In this document: piece after piece, positions 1 to 5,888 of the stretch | How positions within the stretch are numbered: position 1 is the stretch's first letter | How the letters are laid out: every line of letters begins with the position of its first letter | Assembly (NCBI GenBank): GCA_012515925.1 | Contig: JAAYXM010000030.1 | Location: forward strand, 1-5,888 | Source of the DNA: Clostridiales bacterium | GTDB lineage: Bacteria; Bacillota; Clostridia; Oscillospirales; JAAYXM01 | Reading direction: 5' to 3' | Length of the DNA: 5,888 bases | Program-made: the position numbers and the translations under genes | The notes under the pieces: generated by a model | What the model was told of the DNA's origin: nothing | What the model saw: only the letters and a program-made list of their open reading frames with translations | The model's database searches: none

Positions 1-486
1 ATACCCTCCGTTGATATCGGTCCCGTCGTATAGCGTATAAATCACTGTCACGTCGCCGATATCCAGTTCATACGTATTGCCCGAAACATGGGTCGCCTTT
101 TCAATTTTATACACGCCGTTTTCCGGGCTTGAGGAAGTACTGTTGTCTATATAAATGTACTTTCCTGCCAGAATTTCCGGGTTTATTGACGAGTCGAAAT
201 CCACGATTATCTTGTTTTCAAGCGAAAACTCGCGTGTAAAGTCTCTGACATAACCCGTATACGCGGGTGTTATATCATCGTTCTCGCCGATGGTATCGCC
301 GTCATTGATATACCGGTATACGCACTCGTCGTCCTTCATCGTATATACGCCGACAAAGCCCCTGAATTCGAATTTGCCGTCTATCTCATACTTGATCTTA
401 TTGTTTGTCGAATAGACTATATAATCCACCCTGCCGTTTTCGCCGTTTTCGCCCTTGTGCAACACCTTTACGGCTTTCGCGTTGTC
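1..486 (-). other. C-terminal beta-rich domain, residues about 1801-1962 (runs off the left edge)
   Basis: After AVKVLHKGENGENGRVDYIVYSTNNKIKYEIDGKFEFRGFVGVYT, the sequence continues with short beta strands (CVYRYINDGD, REFSLENKIIVDFD, GKYIYIDNSTSS, GVYKIEKATHVSGNTYELDIGDVTVIYTLYDG). The first part resembles the small C-terminal beta domain that closes heparinase II/III-type lyases, where the enzyme often carries 'GRVDYIVYS' and 'F-R-G-F-x-G-V-Y' strands. What follows residue about 1875 is less certain and may be a further beta domain. No stop, dockerin, SLH or sortase motif is seen before the edge. Confidence 0.65.
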
Positions 487-3400
487 ATAGACGCCCGGAC
501 TCCCGTCTGTTGCAACGACCGGTACGCTTTCCATGCTCTCGATATACCTTTCGCCCTTATACGGCTCATAAACCGTTGTAAAGAGCGTATCGAGACTGCT
601 TCCCGTCCGCCGGGCAAGCACGTATTCAAGGTAGTCAATAAATTTTGTATTCTCCGCTATCTGCGGAGGATAGCCCCGCGCAATAGCAACCTCGTCAAGC
701 GTAAAGTCGTTTAACATCGTCATACGCAAATGTAAATCCCTGCTGTCATGCAACACCTTGCGGAAATCCTTTACCTTGAAGTCGACAGAGAAGGATTCAG
801 GCGGAGTATTATCCCTTCTTACCTTGTCAAGCCAGGTAAAGCCCGTCGGATTGCTTGAAGCGAATGCTATATCCGGTCCGGCATAGGTGCCGCCGTTTTG
901 CGCGGTCAAATTAAGTCCGTCAACCTCCACTTCGTCAGACTGTGAATGGAAGCTGTAAATATGGTCGCTGCCGCCGCGAACTCTGAAAAAGTCCACTCCG
1001 TAGGACACATCATCGATCCCTTCCACCATGACAATCGTCCTGCGGTAAATCTGCGCTTCATTATATACGTCCGGGGTATCAACATCCATTACTTTTACTC
1101 TTCCGGAATCATCGAAATGCAATGGATTTCCCGCTATGGTTCTCGAGTTTTGCGCTTTCTGGTTAATCACAACCGTGTTGTGGCTTATTGTGTTTGATAC
1201 CCACTGAGATCTGTTTGTATCATATTGGCCGGTTTCCTCCGGGTATCCTAAATCCGGCGCCATATTAAGCCCGTACGCGTCGATACCCAGGTTCAAGCTG
1301 TCCAAATGCAAGTGGGTTCTTGCGCCGCCGAAATAAATCCAGAAATCACGCAGCGTGTTCACACTTTTCTCCGGGCTTTCGGAGCTAAGCTTAACCCCGT
1401 CGCGCAGCGCGGCAAGCCCGTAGCCCGTCATCATATGGGAGCCTAAATTGAATTCGCCGTACTTTTCAATAATACCCAGTATTTCTTTTTGTATATTTTC
1501 CGGGTTCTTTACGGTGATATCCTCATGAATTCCTTTTATCGAGTTGTTGTTAAACATATACAGCAACTGCGCGAACAGCGGGTTTCCGGTCCTTTTATAT
1601 CCGATTAAAATTTGATCTTTGTTTAATATCATGTCTGTCGACGCGGTACGTGAGGTATCCCCTATTTGCGCTGTGTAATACGACGCCATGATAACCGGAA
1701 GCTGAGCCGTAAACTCTTTGATGAATTTCGGGTTATTGTATAAATCAACCTCCGAGTATTTGTCGTAATCGTGTATCAGTTCGGCGACGTCTAACAGATA
1801 GGTTAGCCATGCGCTGTTATATCCGGGTGAGGACTCGTTACCCATCCCGTCCCGGTCAATGACGCTGATAAGCTGAGGCAATATATTACCGCCCGTGCGA
1901 GGGCGATGAGCGGGATTGCCCGGCCGCATTAACCAGTCGAGCCATTCTTTTGTCTCGGGCATGGTGTCCAAAGCTATGGCCGCGGTCGCGAGCGCCTCCT
2001 GAGTCATACCGAAGTTTCCGTATATTGACGTATCGACACACGAATCAAATATTTCGCGCAAAATCCCGTCCTCGGCATTCTTTCTGATTAATGCCCCGGA
2101 GGTCTTAGGGTTGTCCATTTTATACTGTTTCGCCTTATCGCTTAAAAAACGTACAACCTGCGGGTCATCGTAAGCCGGGAAGAACGCGTCATAGGCTTCC
2201 GCAAGTTTTGTCGCCAATCCGCACTCCCAGATTCTGTCCAGTGTTTTGCCGCCATATCCGTCAGGCCTGAAACCCTGCCACTTGGACCAATCGTAATCCG
2301 GGTAAAAATCCGCAATCCGGTCAAGCAGAATCGCGCCCGTGCGTCCGTATTTTGCTTCTCCCGTGTATACATAAGCCTGAGTAAGATAAGTAATCGCACC
2401 GCTTAACGCGCCGCCATGCCATAATCCCTCATGGAGGTAATACGCGATAGGGTTGTGGCGCTCGGGAATATTGTCCCCGAAGGTTTTTCCCGAAAAATAC
2501 CCGAACCCGTCATCAACGCCCCAGTTTACATAGCCGTATCTTTCGTCTACTTCGGGATAAAGCTTGTTGACGAGAAGCGACCTGTCGGCAAAATCCGGGT
2601 TGAAAACACCGTGCTCGTCGAGCCCTGATTTATAATAGGTGCCGAAGTCGTTTGACGGGAATCTGCGCTTACATTCGGGGCATTGAATTTTCCAGGGATT
2701 TGTCATCGCGTTCGTTAAATACGGGTATCTTCCGTATTTAGCCTCCAGATTGGCTTTGCATCCGGGATAACGGCAATACATTTTTTCCGGATCGCGAGTA
2801 TCGCCCGCATGATAATACCTGGGCAGCCCTTCCGGAACAACCATGCTCCACAGCTGATCTTCCTTTCCGACATACCTGTCCGCTTTCGAGACATAGTCGT
2901 TTAGCTCGGCTTTAGCCCAGTCGTGTTTTTTTATGTTTTCTTTAATGTTTTCGCGTTTTTCATAGGTCCATATGGTAGGCTCCGTCTTGCCGGCAAGTAC
3001 GGGCAGATTAACTTCCCTTATCAACCTGCCGGAAAGATTAACCGTTACTCTTATCCGCGCTTCGCCGGCCGCAACCGGAATCACCATGCCTTCCTTACTT
3101 ATTTTTACAATGTCCGGCGTCAGAGATTCTACCGTGATTTCCGCGTCTGATATGTCAATCTCTTTGCCCGTGTTGCTCTTCGCCTTGACGAAAACCGGCA
3201 CGCCGTCCGTATCCTCGGTCTTTATATACTTAAAGCTCGCGAACGTAACATCAAAATCAACCATGCTCTCGGAAATTATCTCGACATCAAGATACCCCTC
3301 CGCCGAAACGCCGTTAAAGCTTGAGGTTATTTTTATGCGCGCGGTACCCTCCGATTTCGCGACAAGTGTATCGCCTTGAATTCCCGCGATATCGGGCGTT

Positions 3401-5888
3401 AAGCTCTCAAAGGTTGTCTCAACGTTTTCATTGGCAATAACCCGTCCGCTGTCAAGATAGTTTACGGGAATGATTTTTACCGTATCGCCGGCAAACACAA
3501 CGCTTTCTTCAATATAAGCCTCGACGCTCCCAAGCTTTTCATTCGTCACCTGGACGTAGAAATCACGGCTTTTCGTCTCGCCGTTTACCGTAGCGGCAAC
3601 GGATATTGTACTTGCCCCAAGGCTTTTACCTGTAAGCACCGCGGTAGCGCAATCGCTATCGCCGAGTCTTGCATACTCAAAGCCCGTCATTCCAAGCGCG
3701 CTGTTATTGGAATTTACCGCCGACATAACGTTTGCCGTTTCCGCGCTTCCGTCCTCCTTATACCGCCCGAAGTGATACGGCGCGCCGTCGGACATATTCG
3801 CGTATATATTGGCCGTAAGCATTTCCCCGACGGCAAGTTTTTCCGGTATATTCGAGGTTATTTCAGAGAATACTGGCGCGGCGTCCAGAGGTTCAAGGAA
3901 AAGCTTATGCAGAAAAATAGCATTATTTTTATTAATGTTCCAGATATATCTGTTTCTGAACGAAATACTGTGGACGCCGGACTCAAGATATACGCTGTTA
4001 AACCGTTTTATCTCGCCGAGCGATTTTACTATGGAGCCCGCTGCGGACGTATCCCCGTCCCAGAAATCATAATCGCCGATATATACATCGTCCATGTATA
4101 CAGACGCTATACATCCCTGATGCCATTTTCCGCCCTGCAGGCTTATTGAATAATACCCGGCTGCGGGCACGTCAACCATTATAGTAAACATTGTATAATT
4201 GGGATTATCATAGTTGTTTGTGTTCGGCCAGAATCTTCCGCCCGCGCCGCGCACGACAACCTGAAGGGCATTAAACCCGCCGCTGGTCTCCTGGTACTGC
4301 ATACCGGGGCAGCTTTTTTCCTCGTCCACCGTATACCCCGGGCTACTTACGATTCTCCATACATTGTTGAATAGCTTTGTAATGGTCTTTGAGAAATCAA
4401 CCGTTATCGCGTCCATCATAGACGCGACTCTTATACTCGCAAACGAGCTTAATATCAAATCACCCTTAGACACGGCTACACGAATAACGGCTTCGCCCGC
4501 GGATACCGCCGTAATCAATCCGCTCCCGGCGTCAACTTCGGCGTATTCGGGATTTAAGCTTTGATATCCGATATCAAAGCCTTCAAAATCCAAAGGTCCG
4601 GCATCGTTTCCGTCCGTTAGCGTCCCCGTAACCCTCGCCTGGATTGTTTCACCGATCAGAAGCGAGCTTTTATCAAGTATAAGTCGGACCGACGCGAGAG
4701 AAGGCGGCGGAAGTATCAAAAGCGGCAGTACCGCTTCTCGCGTTGCGCCGCCGAGTGTTACGGATACTCTAATGTTAGTTTGCCCCTGCTTTTTTGCCGC
4801 TATAAGTCCGGTTTGGTTTATCTCCGCAACCTCGGTATCCGAGCTTGAAAACACAATACTTGCGCTTGTTAAGTCCGCTTCATCTCCGTTTGACAATGTT
4901 CCCGCAACACTGACATTAGCGGTTTTTGTCGCAAACACCTGTTCCGTGTCTATCTCAAGGATTACTCTGTCCAAAGACGGCGCGGGCAGAACGGTCAGCG
5001 GCAATATCGCGTCACGCGTTATGCCGTCGAGTGTTACGGATACCCCGATATTCGTCCCGCCGGCGGCTTTCCCCGTAATCAACCCGTTTTCATCAATTTC
5101 GGCAACCTGTGTATTCGAGCTTGAAAACACGATATTCGCGTTTGACAAATCCGCCTGTTTGCCATATGTCATCATGCCGGAAACCTTAGCCTCGGCGGTT
5201 CTGGTCGCGTATACGTCCCTGTCGATTTCAATGCTTACGGATTCAAGCGTGGCGGGAGGTACTACGACAACCGTCTTTTGCGCGGTTTTTGTAACTCCGT
5301 TTACCGTAAATTCCGCGGTAATTACGCACTCACCCGGTTTTTTCGGAGTAAGCGTCGCGTTTGTAACCTCCGAAGTTCCCAATTCCCGCCTGACATTGCT
5401 GACCGCCGTCACGTCGGAATCTGAGCTTGTTATCGTTACCGTATCCTCCGTATTCGCGCTGCCGTCCTCGTTATACTGCGCAATGCCGTACGGAACTCCG
5501 TTTGACATTAAAGCGTATGCGCCGATATCAATGCTTTCTCCCAATTCTATATTATCGGGCATGTCTATTATTACCCCGTCGAACACAGCCTCTTCGTCCA
5601 ACGGGTCAAGCCAGAGCTTATATAAAATCAGTTGCGCGTTCTGAGTGCCCGGAGTCCTTCTGCTGCGGAACGAGATTTCATGTGCCCCTTGCGTAAGATA
5701 TACGCTGTTTAGCTGTTTTTTATCGCCGAGTAAAAACGTATAGCCCTTGCTCTCATATTCGCCGTCCCAGAAGCTGTAGTCGCCCATGTATGCTTGGTCA
5801 ACGTATATGGAGGCTATTGTTCCCGCGTGATATAATCCGCCCTGCAAGCTCATCGAATAATACCCGCTTACCGGCACATCCACCGATA
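1..5888 (-). CDS. Giant multidomain heparinase II/III-family protein with Ig-like repeats (partial, both ends missing)
   Basis: One minus-strand frame is open from base 5886 to base 1 (1,962 codons, no stop). The two bases 5887-5888 belong to an interrupted codon. No start, signal peptide or stop is visible, so the full protein is longer than 1,962 residues, against roughly 600-900 for ordinary heparinase II/III-type lyases. The N-terminal half is a chain of beta-rich modules: two carbohydrate-binding-like modules and seven Ig-like modules. The C-terminal half carries a helical domain and beta-sandwich with heparinase II/III landmarks (N1291, Y1356, H1525-x-H1527, D1545, H1569). Family members cleave uronic-acid-containing polysaccharides by beta-elimination, outside the cell or in the periplasm. 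The architecture suggests a secreted or surface-attached glycan-degrading enzyme. The frame is intact, with no frameshift and similar codon use throughout. Exact substrate, export signal and anchoring cannot be seen. The family call is firm; lyase activity is inferred from motifs. Confidence 0.93.
433..453 (-). repeat. Short in-frame 9-base tandem repeat encoding Gly-Glu-Asn
   Basis: On the plus strand the unit gccgttttc occurs twice and is followed by a third partial copy (gcc). In the gene it encodes GENGENG at residues 1812-1818, in a loop between beta strands of the C-terminal domain. Because the unit is a multiple of three, replication slippage here would add or remove Gly-Glu-Asn without breaking the frame. 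Confidence 0.7.
487..1350 (-). other. Heparinase II/III-type beta-sandwich domain, residues about 1513-1800
   Basis: The domain opens with DFWIYFGGARTHLHLDSLNLGIDAYG. In this family the first His of the H-x-H pair (H1525) is a catalytic or cleft residue and the second (H1527) binds a structural zinc. The expected partners follow: D1545 in MAPDLGYPEE and H1569 in SNTISHNTVVINQ. The separations (18 and 24 residues) are close to those I remember for the zinc ligands of Pedobacter heparinase II. Further strands include AQIYRRTIVMVEG, DDVSYGVDFFRVRGGSDHIYSFHS and LHLRMTMLND, all typical of the sandwich. The zinc site appears intact, which argues for a folded, functional enzyme. Confidence 0.88.
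1351..2616 (-). other. Alpha-helical barrel domain of heparinase II/III-type lyase, residues about 1091-1512
   Basis: This stretch is rich in amphipathic helices, as in the incomplete alpha/alpha toroid that forms the N-terminal catalytic domain of this fold. Visible landmarks include WGVDDGFGY (1122-1130), YYLHEGLWHGGAL (1149-1161), the repeated helix pattern ITYLTQAYVYTGEAKY, GRIWECG-like helix DRIWECGLATKLAEAYDAF, IYGNFGMTQEALATAAIALD with N1291, and DGMGNESSPGYNSAWL with Y1356. In characterised relatives, an Asn or His in the first of these last two motifs neutralises the substrate carboxylate, and the Tyr acts as the general acid or base. Assignment of N1291 and Y1356 to these roles is by motif position, and a nearby His (for example H1152 or H1157) may also line the cleft. 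Confidence 0.82.
2617..2970 (-). other. Helical linker and four-cysteine (zinc-ribbon-like) segment, residues 973-1090
   Basis: A charged helix (WTYEKRENIKENIKKHDWAK through ADRYVGKED) leads into LWSMVVPEGLPRYYHAG. A segment with C1038-x4-C1043 and C1069-x2-C1072 follows, the second pair sitting in IQCPECKRRFPSNDFGTYYK. The helical lead-in and the 'F-P-x-N-D-F' stretch are familiar from large heparinase II/III-like proteins of Firmicutes. Four cysteines with this spacing could bind a structural zinc or form two disulfides. The frame around them is well formed, and cysteine is rare elsewhere in the protein, so they are probably functional. Confidence 0.7.
2992..3261 (-). other. Ig-like module G, last before the enzyme part, residues 876-965
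   Basis: It contains VESLTPDIVKISKEGMVIPVAAGEARIRVTVNLSGRL and ends with the strand EVNLPVL. The 'SLTPDIVKIS-x-x-G-M-V-x-P-V-A-A-G-E-A-x-I' core is BIG2-like. The first half (FDVTFASFKYIKTEDTDGVPVFVKAKSNTG) is longer and less typical. A seven-residue tail (AGKTEPT) links it to the catalytic part at W973. It probably ends the stalk and positions the lyase domain. Confidence 0.7.
3274..3534 (-). other. Ig-like module F, residues 785-871
   Basis: The segment reads LGSVEAYIEESVVFAGDTVKI at its start and TFESLTPDIAGIQGDTLVAKSEGTARIKITSSFNG towards the end. The 'S-L-T-P-D-I-A-x-I' followed by 'A-K-S-E-G-T-A-x-I-x-I' is a degenerate BIG2 core that lacks the usual Gly-Leu-Ile turn. The phrase SLTPDI recurs in the next module, which suggests that these two form a sub-pair. 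Confidence 0.7.
3544..3879 (-). other. Ig-like module partnered with CBM-like copy 2, residues 670-781
   Basis: Beginning with FSEITSNIPEKLAVGEMLTANIYANMSDG, this segment passes through RYKEDGSAETAN and closes with GASTISVAATVNGETKSRDFYVQV. It matches residues 99-209 in order and spacing, including the extra acidic 'Y-x-E-DGSA' loop, but has diverged strongly in the middle (SNNSALGMTGFEYARLGDSDCATAVL). It is best read as an Ig-like spacer that belongs to the duplicated binding-plus-Ig unit. A direct carbohydrate contact is possible but unsupported. Confidence 0.62.
3880..4419 (-). other. Carbohydrate-binding-like beta module, copy 2 (complete), residues 490-669
   Basis: The module opens with AITVDFSKT, has an NVWRIVSSPGYTVDEE stretch and an ALQVVVRGAGGRFWP stretch, then VPAAGYYSISLQGGKWHQG, IASVYMDD, GDYDFWDG, FNSVYLESGVHSISFRNR and KLFLEPLD. 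The overall plan, an N-terminal strand with a buried Trp followed by 'F-x-I-x-V-D-V-P-x-x-G-Y-Y', is that of galactose-binding-like beta-sandwich modules found in many glycan-active enzymes. Aromatic residues (W589, Y599, Y602, W609) could form a sugar-binding face. The second half is paralogous to residues 4-98. It contains two Cys (C526, C592) without an obvious conserved partner in copy 1. I cannot assign a CBM family. Confidence 0.62.
4426..4701 (-). other. BIG2-type Ig-like repeat D, residues 396-487
   Basis: The module begins LASVRLILDKSSLLIGET and contains YQSLNPEYAEVDAGSGLITAVSAGEAVIRV, a clear BIG2 core with 'G-L-I-T-A-V-S-A-G-E-A-x-I'. It carries a longer loop (TDGNDAGPLDFEGFD) before the core than repeats B and C and is much more diverged from them, so it is an older member of the array. 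Its end, FASIRVASMMD, leads directly into the second binding-like module. Confidence 0.82.
4711..4974 (-). other. BIG2-type Ig-like repeat C, residues 305-392
   Basis: The repeat has the same core as its upstream neighbour: IVFSSSDTEVAEINQTGLIAAK, then NIRVSVTLGG and LPLLIL, ending in a PPPS linker. It is one residue longer near its start. Compared with repeat B, the usual 'TGK' after the Gly-Leu-Ile turn is replaced by 'AAK', and an Arg replaces Gly in the next strand. Its likely role is an extracellular spacer, as for the other Ig-like modules of the chain. Confidence 0.85.
4987..5247 (-). other. BIG2-type Ig-like repeat B, residues 214-300
   Basis: This segment shows the classic bacterial Ig-like group 2 signature: IVFSSSNTQVAEIDENGLITGKAAG followed by NIGVSVTLDG and a closing LPLTVL strand. 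The 'S-S-x-x-x-V-A-x-I-x-x-x-G-L-I-T-G-K-A-x-G' core is diagnostic for BIG2 domains, which serve as extracellular stalks or adhesion modules. It is joined by a short proline linker (PAPS) to the next repeat, to which it is about 57 percent identical by manual alignment, indicating a tandem duplication. Confidence 0.85.
5260..5592 (-). other. Ig-like module partnered with CBM-like copy 1, residues 99-209
   Basis: It starts with a PDNIELGESIDIGAYALMSNG stretch, passes through YNEDGSANTEDTVTITSSD, and ends with CVITAEFTVNGVTKTAQKTVVVV. This is the strand pattern of bacterial Ig-like (BIG2-type) domains, in which 'G-x-x-x-I-T' near the end and a final hydrophobic strand are typical. It is longer than the ordinary BIG2 repeats that follow because of an inserted Y-x-E-DGSA loop. 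The same loop appears in the module at residues 670-781 (YKEDGSAETAN), so this Ig module and the preceding binding-like module seem to have been duplicated as one unit. Its likely role is a structural spacer. Confidence 0.65.
5593..5888 (-). other. Carbohydrate-binding-like beta module, copy 1 (C-terminal part only), residues 1-98
   Basis: The segment begins VPVSGYYSMSLQGG and continues with IASIYVD, GDYSFWDG, NSVYLTQGAHEISFR and KLWLDPLD. Alternating beta-strand patterns, many aromatics and the phrase 'G-x-H-x-I-S-F-R' resemble the second half of jelly-roll carbohydrate-binding or galactose-binding-like modules, where a ligand is held by exposed Tyr and Trp. I do not recognise a specific CBM family. 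About half of the positions match residues 573-669 by eye, so the two segments are paralogous copies. The first half of this copy should lie just beyond the right edge of the window. Glycan binding is inferred, not shown. Confidence 0.6.

Larger units (their letters stand above)
4711..5247 (-). repeat. Tandem duplication of a BIG2 repeat, visible at DNA level
   Basis: Two adjacent units of about 261 and 264 bases (4987..5247 and 4711..4974) match in protein (52 of 91 aligned positions by hand, proline linkers included) and also at DNA level. On the plus strand the 15-base string gagtgttacggatac occurs in both, preceded by cgcgtt in each, and the region encoding IVFSSS is likewise conserved (gcttgaaaacac in both). 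The conserved DNA stretches suggest a duplication or gene conversion more recent than the origin of the other Ig modules. Confidence 0.75.

Noticed and set aside
433..453. A possible minisatellite or regulatory repeat
   Set aside because: There are only two and a third copies of a 9-base unit, and it lies in frame within a loop of the coding region. It is listed as a minor coding repeat and is not treated as a regulatory element.
457..1197. Short plus-strand open frames of 83-85 codons
   Set aside because: They lie antisense to the heparinase II/III beta-sandwich, including the zinc-site motifs, and show no protein family features.
2142..2399. An 85-codon open frame on the minus strand in another phase
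   Set aside because: It is an out-of-frame reading of the helical domain of the large gene. The in-frame translation there gives the expected amphipathic helices (TYLTQAYVYTGEAKY, DRIWECG).
2972..4149. Several overlapping plus-strand frames of 75-135 codons
   Set aside because: They overlap one another in different frames, show no domain signature and lie antisense to intact Ig-like and binding-like modules of the large gene.
4772..5644. A 290-codon open frame on the plus strand, antisense to the Ig-like repeats
   Set aside because: It is rich in Ser, Ala, Thr and Val with no recognisable domain, and it is exactly antisense to well-formed Ig-like repeats. Its openness follows from the codon bias of the minus-strand gene in this region.
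1..5888. A CRISPR array, tRNA, rRNA, insertion sequence or defence island
   Set aside because: The whole window is accounted for by one continuous coding frame. The only repeats are protein-domain repeats, and no RNA-gene or transposase signature was seen on either strand.

Overview
The window is the inside of one very large protein-coding gene on the minus strand. Read from base 5886 down to base 1, one frame stays open for 1,962 codons without a stop. Neither the start codon nor the stop codon lies in the window. There is no intergenic space, RNA gene, mobile element, CRISPR array, promoter or terminator. Residue numbers below count from the codon at 5886..5884 as residue 1, so residue n begins at base 5886-3(n-1).

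The product looks like a secreted or surface-exposed, multidomain polysaccharide lyase-type protein. From N to C it shows: a truncated carbohydrate-binding-like beta module (1-98); an Ig-like module (99-209); three bacterial Ig-like (BIG2-type) repeats (214-300, 305-392, 396-487); a second, complete copy of the carbohydrate-binding-like module (490-669) with its own Ig-like partner (670-781); two more Ig-like modules (785-871, 876-965); a helical linker and four-cysteine segment (973-1090); an alpha-helical barrel domain (about 1091-1512); a heparinase II/III-type beta-sandwich (about 1513-1800); and a C-terminal beta-rich domain (about 1801-1962) running off the left edge.

The heparinase II/III call rests on three landmarks in the expected order: an Asn in a GNFGMTQ motif (N1291), a Tyr in an ESSPGY motif (Y1356), and a His-Leu-His-Leu-Asp motif (H1525, H1527). 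An Asp (D1545) and an SHNTV His (H1569) follow, spaced like the structural zinc ligands of Pedobacter heparinase II as I remember them. Substrate cannot be read from the sequence; uronic-acid-containing glycans are the family norm.

The base composition is near balanced, with free use of ATA, AGA and AGG codons alongside GCG, GGC and CCG. With the Ig-repeat stalk architecture, this suggests an anaerobic Firmicutes/Clostridia-type bacterium, perhaps from a gut or plant-degrading community. That is an inference only. The likely arrangement is a catalytic lyase held on a long stalk of Ig-like domains with glycan-binding modules interspersed. I see no sign of a defence system or any other exotic locus here.
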